64,000 nucleotides of DNA from Dallia pectoralis (Eukaryota > Chordata > Actinopteri > Esociformes > Umbridae): positions 12,629,986 to 12,693,985 of the forward strand of contig CM055747.1 in NCBI GenBank assembly GCA_029465975.1. The letters are read 5' to 3'. Below the pieces are notes generated by a model, which made no database searches, was not told where the DNA came from, and saw only the letters and a list, made by a program, of their open reading frames with translations. Below, piece after piece: positions 22,051 to 35,500 of the stretch. Each line of letters starts with the position of its first letter. The first letter of the stretch is position 1. Position numbers and translations under genes: made by a program.

Positions 22051-22850
22051 CCTCCACTCCATTACATCTGCCTCCACTCTGGCCCCAGGGCCATTACATC
22101 TGCCTCTACCTCCACTCTGGCCCCAGGGGCCATTACATCTGCCTCTACCTCCACTCTGGACCCGGGGCCATTACATCTGCCTCCACTCTGGCCCCCGGGG
22201 CCATTACATCTGCCTCCACTCCATTACATCTGCCTCCACTCTGGCCCCCGGGGCCATTACATCTGCCTCCACTCCATTACATCTGCCTCCACTCTGGCCC
22301 CCGGGGCCATTACATCTGCCTCCACTCCATTACATCTGCCTCCACTCTGGCCCCAGGGCCATTACATCTGCCTCCACTATATTACATCTGCCTCCACTCT
22401 GCCCCCCGGGGCCATTACATCTGCCTCCACTCCATTACATCTGCCTCCACTCTGGCCCCGGGGCCATTACATCTGCCTCCACTCCATTACATCTGCCTCC
22501 ACTCTGGCCCCAGGGCCATTACATCTGCCTCCACTCCATTACATCTGCCTCCACTCTGGCCCCAGGGCCATTACGTCTGCCTCCACTATATTACATCTGC
22601 CTCCACTCTGCCCCCCGGGGCCATTACATCTGCCTCCACTCTGGCCCCCGGGGCCATTACATCTGCCTCTGCCTCCACTCTGGCCCCCGGGGCCATTACA
22701 TCTGCCTCCACTCCATTACATCTGCCTCCACTCCATTACATCTGCCTCCACTCTGGCCCCAGGGCCATTACATCTGCCTCCACTATATTACATCTGCCTC
22801 CACTCTGGCCCCCGGGGCCATTACATCTGCATCTACCTCCGCAGAGTGGC
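22051..22850. repeat. Two-module minisatellite (about 20 and 33 bp)
   Basis: A short module, CCATTACATCTGCCTCCACT, alternates with a longer one that adds CTGGCCCCCGGGG or CTGGCCCCAGGG before it. Variants include a TATATTAC start and an extra CTCTACC/CTCTGCC. The mixture forms irregular higher-order blocks; the block CCATTACATC..CTATATTACATC is seen near 22355, 22567 and 22770. Open frames here are artefacts. Confidence 0.95.
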
Positions 22851-23460
22851 TGGACACCTCGCCGCGTAAGCAGGCTGACGGTGGATGTTGTTGGGCAGTG
22901 TGAGGCAACGTGGGTGGTAGCACCGGGGTCTTGTCCATTAGCAGGAAATACAACTGTGTGTGTGTGTCTATGTGTGTGTTTATGGGGGGGGCTCATATAA
23001 ATACAAAGTGTTTAATGGACGGGGGTGATAATTGAGACACTTGGTGATTATGCACATCCTCCATTATGCAAACGTGAGTCACAGCTAAAGAGCTGTTGTC
23101 TTTTTACTGGATAGCCATGCAGGATCTGAGCCAGCCTGGTGAGGGAGATGAAAAAGGCAGATTGATAAAAGCAGCGGGGGGAAATGGGAGTGTTGGACTT
23201 GGTTACTGTTCCACTGGGATTCACGCCCGGGCTGGCTGGAAAACCCTCTGTGAAGTCGGGCCCACTCCATAGCTCTCCTACTCAGCACTGGATAATGCTG
23301 CTTACCCACACTTCCTAGTTCTCTCTCTCTCTCTCTCACTCTACTTTATCATCTTTTGCATTTAACCTCCTCTTCTCATTCTGTGTTTTATTCTATCTTT
23401 GTCATGTATTCTCCTGACAGCTTTTCTTTTGTGCACTCCTCTGTTTGCCTTTACATGTTC
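22851..23460. other. Unique spacer
   Basis: Contains a short TC run (about 23321-23338). No gene recognised. Confidence 0.5.
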
Positions 23461-24945
23461 TCTTCCCAACACACTGGCCTCTCCTCCCAACACACTGGCC
23501 TCTCCACTCCTCCCAACACACTGGCCTCTCCTCTCTTCCCAACACACTGGCCTCTCCTCCCAATACACTGGCCTCTCCTCTCCTCCCAACACACTGGCCT
23601 CTCTTCCCAACACACTGGCCTCTCCACTCCTCCCAACACACTGGCCTCTCCTCTCTTCCCAACACACTGGCCTCTCCTCTCTTCCCAACACACTAGCCTC
23701 TCCTCCCAACACACTGGCCTCTCCTCCCAACACACTGGCCTCTCCTCCCAACACACTGGCCTCTCTTCCCAACACACTGGCCTCTCCTCTCCTCCCAACA
23801 CACTGGCCTCTCCACTCCTGCCAACACACTGGCCTCTCCTCTCTTCCCAACACACTGGCCTCTCCTCTCTTCCCAACACACTGGCCTCTCCTCCCAACAC
23901 ACTGGCCTCTCCTCCCAACACACTGGCCTCTCCTCCCAACACACTGGCCTCTCTTCCCAACACACTGGCCTCTCCTCCCAACACACTGGCCTCTCCTCTC
24001 TTCCCAACACACTGGCCTCTCTTCCCAACACACTGGCCTCTCCACTCCTCCCAACACACTGGCCTCTCCTCGCTTCCCAACACACTGGCCTCTCCTCTCT
24101 TCCCAACACACTGGCCTCTCCTCCCAACATACTGGCCTCTCCTCCCAACACACTGGCCTCTCCTCCCAACACACTGGCCTCTCCTCCCAACACACTGGCC
24201 TCACTTCCCAACACACTGGCCTCTCCTCTCCTCCCAACACACTGGCCTCTCCACTCCTCCCAACACACTGGCCTCTCCACTCCTCCCAACACACTGGCCT
24301 CTCCTCTCTTCCCAACACACTGGCCTCTCCTCTCCTCCCAACACACTGGCCTCTCCTCTTCTCTCAACACACTGGCCTCTCCTCTCCTCCCAACACACTG
24401 GCCTCTCCTCTCCTCCCAACACACTGGCCTCTCCTCTCCTCCCAACACACTGGCCTCTCCTCTCCTCCCAACACACTGGCCTCTCCTCTCCTCCCAACAC
24501 ACTGGCCTCTCAACTCACTGGCCTCTCCACTCCTCCCAACACACTGGCCTCTCTTCCCAACACACTGGCCTCTCTTCCCAACACACTGGCCTCTCTTCCC
24601 AACACACTGGCCTCTCTTCCCAACACACTGGCCTCTCCTCCTAACACACTGGCCTCTCCTCCCAACACACTGGCCTCTCCTCCCAACACACTGGCCTCTC
24701 CTCCCAACACACTGGCCTCTCCTCCCAACACACTGGCCTCTCCTCCCAACACACTGGCCTCTCCTCCCAACACACTGGCCTCTCCTCCCAACACACTGGC
24801 CTCTCCTCCCAACACACTGGCCTCTCCTCCCAACACACTGGCCTCTCCTCCCAACACACTGGCCTCTCCTACCAACACACTGGCCTCTCCTACCAACACA
24901 CTGGTCTCTCCTCCCAACACACTGGCCTCTCATCCCAACACACTA
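23461..24945. repeat. 21/26-bp minisatellite
   Basis: Units share AACACACTGGCCTCTCCTCC plus C (21 bp); a longer form adds CTCTC or CACTC (26 bp). The right part, 24530-24945, is almost pure 21-bp and so keeps phase (NTLASPP, PTHWPLL or QHTGLSS depending on frame). Five frames stay open for 189-541 codons. The frame openness follows from unit length and composition, so I do not call a gene. Confidence 0.97.
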
Positions 24946-25478
24946 GCATCCCATAGTGTTTTTTCACATTTAAAGCTGTGAGGTTTATTAGCTTTAATTA
25001 TTTATATATATATATATTTTTTTTTAGCAGCAGTATCTGTTTCCACATTGACTCTTATATTGTACTGTACCAGTGCATCAACAACAAAATGGTTAAACCT
25101 CAAAACCACTAATGCCTTAATGTAAGGCTCTTAAAATATATTAATTAAAAGCAAAAAATTAAAGCATGATTTTGGATTGGTTAATGGCTCCCCAAAGAAG
25201 CTTTGGCTAGAATGAGAGCGTTGGGACGCTATTTATAGAGGATTCAAAAACTGCCAGTTCCACGGTTTACAGATAACATAACATGGTCTGACGACTCCTA
25301 ATGATTACACTGCATGGGAATGGTTACTCTAAGCCATTTTGAATCATTTAGAGTTAGGGCAAAGGTTTAGGATACTGATAAGGCAATACCAAAACAAGCA
25401 ATTACATTCAAATATATTTGACTTGATTGGTCATTTGGTGATAGCAGAGTAGGTGATTATATTAATTGTGGTAAAGGA
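24946..25478. other. AT-rich spacer
   Basis: A TATATATATATTTTTTTT tract at about 25003-25025, otherwise single-copy sequence with no recognised feature. Confidence 0.5.
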
Positions 25479-26026
25479 TGGTGGAGGAAGACAGTCAGGG
25501 GGCAGAGTGTACAGAAGGAGGTGGAGGAAGACAGTCAGGGGGCAGAGGGTACAGAAGGAGGTGGAGGAAGACAGTCAGGGGGCAGAGGGTACAGAAGGAG
25601 GTGGAGGAAGACAGTCAGGGGGCAGAGGGTACAGAAGGAGGTGGAGGAAGAAAGCCAGGGGGCAGAGGGTACAGAAGGAGGTGGAGGAAGACAGTCAGGG
25701 GCAGAGGGTACAGAAGGAGGTGGAGGAAGACAGTCAGGGGGCAGAGTGTACAGAAGGAGGTGGAGGAAGACAGTCAGGGGGCAGAGGGTACAGAAGGAGG
25801 TGGAGGAAGACAGTCAGGGGGCAGAGGGTACAGAAGGAGGTGGAGGAAGACAGTCAGGGGGCAGAGGGTACAGAAGGAGGTGGAGGAAGACAGTCAGGGG
25901 GCAGAGGGTACAGAAGGAGGTGGAGGAAGACAGTCAGGGGGCAGAGGGTACAGAAGGAGGTGGAGGAAGACAGTCAGGGGGCAGAGGGTACAGAAGGAGG
26001 TGGAGGAAGACAGTCAGGGGGCAGAG
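25479..26026. repeat. 40-bp minisatellite
   Basis: About 13.7 copies of GTGGAGGAAGACAGTCAGGG followed by GGCAGAGGGTACAGAAGGAG. One copy has AAAGCCAG, one lacks a G (near 25700) and two have GAGTGT. It passes directly into the next array at GCAGAGGTCCACC (26020-26032) with no spacer. Confidence 0.97.
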
Positions 26027-28880
26027 GTCCACCTCTATGACAGTTCCCATGTCCACCTCTATGACAGTTCCCATGTCCACCTCTATGACAGGTCCCATGT
26101 CCACCTCTATGTCAGTTCCCATGTCCACCTCTATGACAGTTCCCATGTCCACCTCTATGACAGTTCCCATGTCCACCTCTATGACAGGTCCCATGTCCAC
26201 CTCTATGTCAGTTCCCATGTCCACCTCTATGACAGTTCCCATGTCCACCTCTATGACAGTTCCCATGTCCACCTCTATGACAGTTCCCATGTCCACCTCT
26301 ATGACAGTTCCCATGTCCACCTCTATGACAGTTCCCATGTCCACCTCTATGACAGTTCCCATGTCCACCTCTATGGCAGTTCCCATGTCCACCTCTATGA
26401 CAGTTCCCATGTCCACCTCTATAACAGTTCCCATGTCCACCTCTATGACAGTTCCCATGTCCACCTCTATGGCAGTTCCCATGTGCACCTCTATAACAGT
26501 TCCCATGTCCACCTCTATGACAGTTCCCATGTCCACCTCTATGACAGTTCCCATGTCCACCTCTATGTCAGTTCCCATGTCCACCTCTATGACAGTTCCC
26601 ATGCCCACCTCTATGACAGTTCCCATGCCCACCTCTATGACAGTTCCCATGTCCACCTCTATGACAGTTCCCATGTCCACCTCTATGTCAGTTCCCATGT
26701 CCACCTCTATGTCAGTTCCCATGTCCACCTCTATGACAGTTCCCATGTCCACCTCTATGACAGTTCCCATGTCCACCTCTATGTCAGTTCCCATGTCCAC
26801 CTCTATGTCAGTTCCCATGTCCACCTCTATGTCAGTTCCCATGTCCACCTCTATGTCAGTTCCCATGTCCACCTCTATGACAGTTTCCATTTCCACCTCT
26901 ATGACAGTTTCCATTTCCACCTCTATGACAGTTCCCATGTCCACCTCTATGACAGTTCCCATGTCCACCTCTATGTCAGTTCCCATGTCCACCTCTATGA
27001 CAGTTCCCATGTCCACCTCTATGACAGTTCCCATGTCCACCTCTATGACAGGTCCCATGTCCATGACAGGTCCCATGTCCACCTCTATGACAGTCCCATG
27101 CACCTTTATGACAGTTCCCATGTCCACCTCTATGACAGTTCCCATGTCCACCTCTATGACAGTTCCCATGTCCACCTCTATGACAGTTCCCATGTCCACC
27201 TCTATGACAGTTCCCATGTCCACCTCTATGACAGTTCCCATGTCCACCTCTATGACAGTTCCCATGTCCACCTCTATGACAGTTCCCATGTCCACCTCTA
27301 TGACAGTTCCCATGTCCACCTCTATGACAGTTCCCATGTCCACCTCTATGACAGTTCCCATGTCCACCTCTATGACAGTTCCCATGTCCACCTCTATGAC
27401 AGTTCCCATGTCCACCTCTATGACAGTTCCCATGTCCATGTCCACCTCTATGACAGTTCCCATGTCCACCTCTATGACAGTTCCCATGTCCACCTCTATG
27501 ACAGTTCCCATGTCCACCTCTATGACAGGTCCCATGTCCACCTCTATGACAGGTCCCATGCCCTTTATGACAGTTCCCATGTCCACCTCTATGACAGTTC
27601 CCATGTCCACCTCTATGACAGTTCCCATGTCCACCTCTATGACAGTTCCCATGTCCACCTCTATGACAGTTCCCATGTCCACCTCTATGACAGTTCCCAT
27701 GTCCACCTCTATGACAGTTCCCATGTCCACTTCTATGACAGTTCCCATGTCCACCTCTATGTCAGTTCCCATGTCCACCTCTATGACAGTTCCCATGTCC
27801 ACCTCTATGACAGTTCCCATGTCCACCTCTATGACAGTTCCCATGTCCACCTCTATGACAGTTCCCATGTCCACCTCTATGACAGTTCCCATGTCCACCT
27901 CTATGACAGTTCCCATGTCCACCTCTATGACAGTTCCCATGTCCACCTCTATGACAGTTCCCATGTCCACCTCTATGACAGTTCCCATGTCCACCTCTAT
28001 GACAGTTCCCATGTCCACCTCTATGACAGTTCCCATGTCCACCTCTATGTCAGTTCCCATGTCCACCTCTATGACAGTTCCCATGTCCACCTCTATGACA
28101 GTTCCCATGTCCACCTCTATGACAGTTCCCATGTCCACCTCTATGACAGTTCCCATGTCCACCTCTATGACAGTTCCCATGTCCACCTCTATGACAGGTC
28201 CCATGTCCACCTCTATGACAGGTCCCATGCCCTTTATGACAGTTCCCATGTCCACCTCTATGACAGTTCCCATGTCCACCTCTATGACAGTTCCCATGTC
28301 CACCTCTATGACAGTTCCCATGTCCACCTCTATGACAGTTCCCATGTCCACCTCTATGACAGTTCCCATGTCCACCTCTATGACAGTTCCCATGTCCACC
28401 TCTATGACAGTTCCCATGTCCACTTCTATGACAGTTCCCATGTCCACCTCTATGTCAGTTCCCATGTCCACCTCTATGACAGTTCCCATGTCCACCTCTA
28501 TGACAGTTCCCATGTCCACCTCTATGACAGTTCCCATGTCCACCTCTATGACAGTTCCCATGTCCACCTCTATGACAGTTCCCATGTCCACCTCTATGAC
28601 AGTTCCCATGTCCACCTCTATGTCAGTTCCCATGTCCACCTCTATGACAGTTCCCATGTCCACCTCTATGACAGTTCCCATGTCCACCTCTATGACAGTT
28701 CCCATGTCCACCTCTATGACAGTTTCCATGTCCACCTCTATGACAGTTCCCATGTCCACCTCTATGACAGTTCCCATGTCCACCTCTATGTCAGTTCCCA
28801 TGTCCACCTCTATGACAGTTCCCATGTCCACCTCTATGACAGTTCCCATGTCCACCTCTATGACAGTTCCCATGTCCACC
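26027..28880. repeat. 24-bp minisatellite, about 118 copies
   Basis: The unit is TCCACCTCTATGACAGTTCC plus CATG. Variants GTCAG, GGCAG, TAACAG, GACAGGTCC and TTCCATTTCC are scattered. Short units near 27061, 27100, 27551-27570 and 28220-28240 (TGCCCTTTATGACAG) mark an internal duplication: the CCCTTTATGA variant recurs at 27561 and 28230, 669 bp apart. The unit is eight codons, so three frames remain open for 981-1176 codons (HVHLYDSS, STSMTVPM and, on minus, VDMGTVIE). No start context, splice signal or unique protein part supports expression. Confidence 0.97.
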
Positions 28881-28944
28881 TTTATGTTGAAGGAAAATGC
28901 CAGTGTTTACACCCTCCACAATATGGTGACCAACTATGTGAAAT

Positions 28945-30340
28945 TACAGTTTTAACCAACTGCTTACACAAAAAAAAAAAAAAAAATCACACAATTGGTA
29001 AAACCTGACACACAACAATCCTGCATATTCGAGAACGAGGAAAAACACTAACTGGTTGAAATAATATTGCCCATATACAGCGACTTATAAACATACATTC
29101 AACAACAGTGACAGTCTTTAATTAGCACAGCTCTCACCTCAATATAACGTTGTGAACTTGGAAACAATAACCAACAATGTGAGAGGCAAACGCTAACCTT
29201 AAATACTAACCTAATTACAAACCCTCCACCTGGTATGTGCTAATTAAGCAAAACCCATTACCGAACTAATTACACCCAGAGTGAAGAAGAATACTCACTT
29301 GTGACACTCTGTTTGCCATTTCATAAGATACTTTTTGCAAAACACTAAAGAAAATGCTACCCTTATTCACTCACACTCCTCATATGTGTAGAGACTAATT
29401 AGCTTAACCCTTAATGAACCAATTTCAAAGGCCTATAAATAGATCGATGTTCAGATGACCTGTTTAGATCAATGGATGCTAATTGCAAAGATTGGCAGTG
29501 GGAGATGCTGTGGGAGTGGCAGTGACAGTGGGAGTGGCCGTGGGAGTGGCCGTGGGAGTGGCCGTGGGAGTGGCCGTGGGCAGGAGAGGCAGGAGACGAG
29601 AATGAGGACATGTTGGAAGAGGAGAAAGAGGACAAGGGAAGAGATGGAAGGACAGCATTTCAGAGAAACTACGATAGAGTAAAAGATCTGTGATGCGACT
29701 ATGTGGATGCAAGTATGTGACATTACTTTCAGTACTTATTGTGTCTGACAGAGAATATTGGAGAGGGATGTTCATGCAATTCTGCATGAATATAGAGGTT
29801 GGCTTTATCCTCACCAAAACCAGACGCAGGGTGAGAAATGCAACAGGACACGGGGCCATGTGTGCTGTCCTCATGCACACTGGTGTCCACCACTATGGCA
29901 CACTGTGTCCTTACAACACTGCCTATATGACTTTTATTCCTGAAGCCAAACACACATCATCTGTTGTCATCATAATCTGGATACAGAGCAGCCCTAACTT
30001 GTGGTAATACGGGACAATGGGTTTTCACATGGCTGTTCCCGTCCAAAACTGGTTTGCCACCCATCTACAATTCACAAGTGTGTACCTCCCCCCATAATCA
30101 GCTCTCGAAATTATATTGAAGAATTTTTCTAAAGGTGGTGCTGGTAAGTGTGTAGTCGTCAGCCTATACCTGCATGTCACTTCAGGCAATGTAGAGGCAT
30201 GTGGGGACTTAAATGCTGCCTCTGTCCAAGGTTGGACACACCACTATAGGAGATGTTAGCACAAACACAATTCCTGTCCTCTGAATCTTCTACTTTTGGT
30301 TTACATAAGTTGTTGCTTTCGTATGCCGTACGTAACCATA
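28945..30340 (+). pseudogene. Tc1/mariner-like transposase pseudogene A
   Basis: The left end has CCAACTGCTTACACA and TCACACAATTGGTAAAACCT, as in the copy starting near 31036. A Gly/Arg-rich N-terminal part (GSGRGSGRG, 29455-29682) is followed by a decayed catalytic region at 29690-30007: FILTKTRRR, then PYNTAYMTFIPEAK, the order seen in fish Tc1-like DDE transposases. A polyA run at 28971-28986 sits in the left end. The frame is interrupted by stops and shifts, so no transposase is made. It would have cut and pasted DNA at TA sites; the TA duplication is not verified. Confidence 0.7.
29521..29580 (+). repeat. 12-bp repeat encoding SGRG
   Basis: Four to five copies of GGCCGTGGGAGT within transposase pseudogene A. 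In the open frame they spell the Gly/Arg/Ser-rich tract found before the DNA-binding helices of this transposase group, so the repeat expands an already simple protein region. Confidence 0.8.
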
Positions 30341-30900
30341 TACAGTAACTACAGAGGTGTTTTAGATGTCTTTATTTATTCGTTTTATTTATTCGTTTCC
30401 CTCCTGATGCGTAATGGCTGAAAGACTTATGGTTCCCATTGTGGAACATTCTGAGGATTGAGGCCCTGGTTGATCTTCTGTGGTTTGGTTTAGCCAAAGT
30501 TAGCTGCCTCAGTCTTTGTTAAGCCATGATTGACGGCATGGTCTGCCACCATCGCTCTAATTTCCTTGGACATTCTTTGCTGTTTCTGCCTAACCCTTTA
30601 CCATGTTGCCCACACCTCTGAAACGAGGCCCACGACCACGTGCTTGTCCCTTGCCATTCCTTTGACCACCACTACTTCCCGGTCCCACTGCTTGACGTCT
30701 ATTGTGAACTGGGTCACCTGCCAGCTCCATGTTATCGCTTGGTTGTTGTAGGTGGAAACCGCTCATACCACTTGGATATATACTCGTACCACAGTGTGAA
30801 ATCAATCATCAGTAACGAGCTGGCAGTATTGGGAAAGCAATTACTAGAGCTTGCATATATACAGCAATAGTCAAATCTGAAAACACGGTCTGAATAAGTG
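30341..30900 (-). pseudogene. Tc1/mariner-like transposase N-terminus, inverted copy
   Basis: On the minus strand, ARGRGPRFRGV (about 30610-30650) is followed, after a frame change, by RAMVADHAVNHGLTKTEA near 30500-30560. This matches the Gly/Arg tract plus first helix-turn-helix region seen in copies A and B but runs in the opposite direction. No catalytic part follows. It is a separate truncated insertion or an inverted segment between A and B. Confidence 0.65.
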
Positions 30901-31029
30901 CTAAATGGGTCCATAGACACAGTGATGAAGAATGATAATGAAATATTATATCAATAGATAATGTTGTCCAATTGGTTCACATTACATGGAGTATGAATGT
31001 TAGTCGTTATCCTGCAACGTTCATGATCT

Positions 31030-32425
31030 TTCGTTTTTTACCAACTGTTTACACACAAAATCCTTATAAATCACACAATTTGTGAAACCTGCTACTCAAA
31101 GAGCAGAACCACACAAGTCTGCAGAACTAGCTTATTTTTAACCTTTCACTCAGTGTCCAATTTCATGAAACACTTTTTGCACAACACTTCACACAACCCT
31201 ACACTTACTGCACAAAATAAAACAGTGAGTAACTTGAATGCCTTTTCCATACACAACCAATCAAAATGCTACACTTATTCACCAGTGTCACACTCCTCAC
31301 ATGCGTAGACATTAATTGGCTTAATTGATCGCTAATCAATCACTGCTTTTGTAAAGACCTATAAATAGGTCAAATGTCAGATTACCAGTTTAGAACAATG
31401 GATGCAAACATGAGGCAGAATCAGAAGACAAGACACAGGACAAGAGATGACAGCTGTCTGTGATGAAATTGGGCTATGCTTATTGATCATGTGATCAACC
31501 ATGGATTACCTATGATTGAGAATGAAACAATTGAATGAGAATAAAATAATTGTACAGGGTGCCATTTCAGAGGAACTATGACAAAGATCTGTGACGCGAC
31601 AATGTGGATGTATGTATGCAACATTACTTTCCGCACTTCAAACTTGCAGATACAGTATTGGGCCGTATGTACTGATCTGTGTATTATTTGTCTCTGATAG
31701 AGGACATTGTAGATGGAGGTTCGTGCACTTCTCCATTAAATTTAGAGTTTGGCTTTACTGCGACTTCATAGGACAGGGGTCCATTTTCAATGTCCCTGGA
31801 CAGCGTGGGGGGACATGTGTGCTGCCATAATGCACACCGGTGTCCTCCACCATGCCACACTTCGTCCCTACAACACAGCCCATATGAATACTATTCTGGA
31901 AGCAAAATACAACGCAATATGGCTGTTCCTGTGCAAAACAGGTTTGCCATCCATCCACAATTCACAGCTATGTACCTCCTCCCAAATTCACCTCTCGAGG
32001 TCCTATTGGATATCTTTTTTTTACGTGGTGCTGGTAAGTGTCTGGTCGTCATACCTACATGCCACTTCAGGCTATGGAGAGGCATGTGGGGACCTAAAAG
32101 CTGTCTCTGTCCAAGGTTGAATGCATGACACAATTTCACCGAAAACAAGTTCAAAACTGTACTACAGTAACTACAGTAATGTATTAGAGAAATACATATT
32201 TTGTTTCACCGTTGCACTGGTGTTTACTGTATATATTTCAACCCCTCAGCAGATTTATTTCACTGTAAAACATGTACAGAAATTTACATTTAGTGTAAGA
32301 AGGCCAGAAATGTTTTATTTTGATTGCAGTGTTTTTTTTGCATATGAGGCATTTTGCATTTTGTGTGTGTAATTTTGAGAGGTGTGTGTAGAAGTTTACC
32401 AGGTTTCACAATTGTCTGCTGGCTT
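31030..32425 (+). pseudogene. Tc1/mariner-like transposase pseudogene B
   Basis: The left end has CCAACTGTTTACACAC and TCACACAATTTGTGAAACCT; an inverted counterpart, AGGTTTCACAATTGTC, lies near 32400-32415, giving approximate ends. The N-terminal region retains LIDHVINHGLPMIENE near 31475-31525. The catalytic region at 31740-32128 keeps VPGQRGGTCVL, then PYNTAHMNTILEAK, then a decayed C-terminal part (SLEVL-like after YLLPNSP). Stops and frameshifts separate all segments. It is more complete than copy A. Confidence 0.75.
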
Positions 32426-35400
32426 CATACATAATCAATTGCTTATGTCATGTTGATCAAAATATACTATACTGGTTTTCTGAAGAATAGTCTTAACCCC
32501 CCCAACATATCTAGGCATTATTTGCATAATGGTTGAACAAAATTGTTGAACAAGTTTTCATAATCTGACGTTCAGGTCTAAATTCATAATATTTAAATAT
32601 ATATTTTTAAATATCGGATTAACCATTAAGAAATGAAAGCAGTTTTTGTGTATAAATTCTTTTCCTATGTCACTATTTCTTCAGATATAGAGAGCAACCT
32701 AAATTCCCCCACAATAACCTTAACTATGCCCTGGTGTGTGTAATCAAAACAAACTAGCCACCCAACCAGAACTAGCCATGTGCACCCCACTAACAGGCTG
32801 GTAGTGGAAACAAAAGGTTCCCACCCGTGACACCCTGATCCATTAAAAGAGAAGATATCCGTTGTGATGTGGATGATAATCATTTGCCCAACAGACCGGG
32901 TCCTCAGAAGGTGTAGAAAAACTGTACTATAGCTCCCAGTACAGTACTGCATGTACAGTTATGCTTCCATATGTTTACCAATTTTAAGTTTGCATTTTGT
33001 TTCCTTTGTGCCGCCAAAAATTCTTGTCATTTTCTTGATCTATATTGCATTGACATGGTACTGTCATTTTGTTGACAGACCAACAGGAAAGCGTAAATGT
33101 AAATCATGTCCAATCTCTTGCATTCGAAATTCCGAAGACATTATTATTTAAATTTGTACTGTTGAAATTGACGTAAGTTTTTTGACAGACAAAGTGCTCC
33201 CTTGTACATTTTCCATCATTGTCATCAAAACCGTAGCCATAGTTTCCATCAGAAAATACTTGCAGAGTACTCTGTACACTGTTATACAGACCATTTGGCG
33301 AATCGTTTTGATCTTGTTTGTGAACAACGACACATAGACGTGTCATTATGATGGCACTGGTTTATTCATTGACATCACTATATCGTTTTGAGAGATTAAC
33401 TAAGGATTTTGAACAAGTTACAGGCTTCTGCAGCTACTCCATTGTGTGTTGCTGTTTCTACAAACAAATTGAGAAATGCACGAACTTGGTTTGCAAATGC
33501 AATGGATGATTCGAGAAATTCACCAAAGCGATTGAGAAAAACTTTAAACGAAATAAGCAATTGTCAGGGCAGGAAGCGGAAGTTACGCCAATCACCACCC
33601 ACAATGCCTCCTGGGGCTAGTATTGAACTAACCATTAGATATACTGAGGTCCTAAAGAAACGTTAAATATTGCATTGGCTTGGCTTACAGAACACACACA
33701 AACACACAGAGACCGACATACATACATAATGCAGATTAGCATACACACACGTACATGCAAAGCGCAAGCACACAAGACGCAGTTGCACTCTGCACGCTTA
33801 AAACCTAATTACCAGACGGTCTGAGAAAATATCAGAGTATGGATATGAAAATGAGATCTGTAGCTCTCTGCTAATGAGGAGCTGATCTAGAGGTCAGAGA
33901 TATTGTAAATATCATATCTGCAACCAAAAAAGGCTCCATAATGGTTACGTAATGGTGAAGGGATTATGGGAGAATACCTCCTGTCATCTGTGTGGACCAG
34001 TGATGGAGACAGAGAAAGGGGAGAGAGACAGAACTGGGCCAGCTGTTTGGAAGAGCCCGTTTGTATGTGTGCCTCCTTTTATTTGAGTCCCTCACAATGA
34101 AGGGAGACTGAGGGGATGGATGGCCGGGTTTGTCAGAAGGGTCTGGGGGTCTCCTCTGGAGTTTACAGTAATAGCTTTGGAAAAGCAGAGCAAGGTCACT
34201 ATCTGGCCACCGTTCAATGATGTGAGCTACAGAGACAGACTGCAGCTACCTTCAGAAAGCAAATATTCATCTTGCTCAATCACTTGGTGGCCAATACCTC
34301 TTTCTATTTACAGTTTAATTCTCTATTAACACATTAAAAAATAATCATTCAAAATGAATGTAAGTTCCCAAATGTGTTAACCTTCAGCCCAACATTTTCT
34401 GGACAAAAACACTAAACCTAAAAACCTTTTTCCTGAGGTGTTTTATTAAGTGTAATTGGACTGCTGGACTACGAATGAAGAGATGTAGAAGTCGTTAGAC
34501 TTGGCACAGTTTGGTATGTCTTCTCCATTAGGAGATTGACTCTGATCTTATCTCTTCACTTTGCTTTTCTCATAGTATACAGTCTGTCTGTCTTTCTGTC
34601 CTTCTCTCACTTGCTGTCTTGGGTGGGGGGAGTGGTACAACATATTTCCTGTTTCCCGGTCAATGCTAACTGAATTACTCCACGCCACTCCCTCTACCAC
34701 CCCGGCACCGTGGAGACCAGATGTCTACTGTCACCTGTCAATCACCGGCCCCACGTTCAAAAGACGTTAAATGTAAATTGACCTTGCATTCTCAACTTGC
34801 TTATACTGCTGCTTGCCGTGGCAATTGCCTAATAAAAGTGGTGCAGAGACAAATAACATTGATTGATTGGCCCCTAGAAAAGTTGATTTATCGGGGTGGA
34901 GCTTTAGCGGAGGGATGGGTGAATTACTGGGGGGGGGGGATTTTAGGCTCAATAACCGTTCGGAAATGTTAAGAGCCATGAACTCTATGATAACTGGACA
35001 ACTTACCTCTTAGAACTGTAAATACGACTCATATATATTCATGATTACAAACGAAACCGTTTCTTAGATACGTGTGCTTTAGGGTGTGTGTGCTAGTTGA
35101 GTGTATGAAGTGGGCTGGACCTGGTGCACCAGGGCTGGCAGTGGTCCATGATGTATGTGTTCGAGGGAACTCAATCTGTCCCCTGCTCGTGTGGCTGTTT
35201 TGTGTGAGCCAGCAGCCTGCCTTGACAGACATTTGTAGGACAGACCTGCTTTACGCCCTTTATTTGATACAGATAGTTTGTATGGGGGTGACTAGGGTGG
35301 GTGAGGAGAGCAGTGAGCAGGGTGAGAGTTTCCAAATACGCCAACAGCAGGGCACATTGTGTGAGACGCACCAAACACATGCCGTGCGCTAGCGTCCGTT

Positions 35401-35500
35401 TATGCATGCGCACGTGTGCGTCTGCTGCGAACAGTGGCGACAAAACTACCACCACCTGCACTTCACACACTCGTTCTCCTTCATATTCACACATACTATT
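32426..35500. other. Mostly unique sequence upstream of fgf11
   Basis: No recognised coding exon. A frame of 85 codons at 33409-33666 (+) has mixed codons and a basic stretch (CQGRKRKLR) but no domain I know. Runs of G at 34627-34632 and 34931-34939 and CA-rich sequence at about 33690-33780 are the only low-complexity features. Confidence 0.45.

Noticed and set aside
23356..24981. Open frames of up to 541 codons on both strands
   Set aside because: Products of the 21/26-bp minisatellite; five overlapping frames cannot all be genes and none continues into a recognisable protein.
25478..29008. Open frames of 1176, 1144 and (minus) 981 codons
   Set aside because: All follow from a 24-bp unit without stops. 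No unique domain, start context or splice sites; three frames on two strands are open at once.
33409..33666. 85-codon basic frame
   Set aside because: No recognised domain, no splice or start support; left unannotated as a gene.
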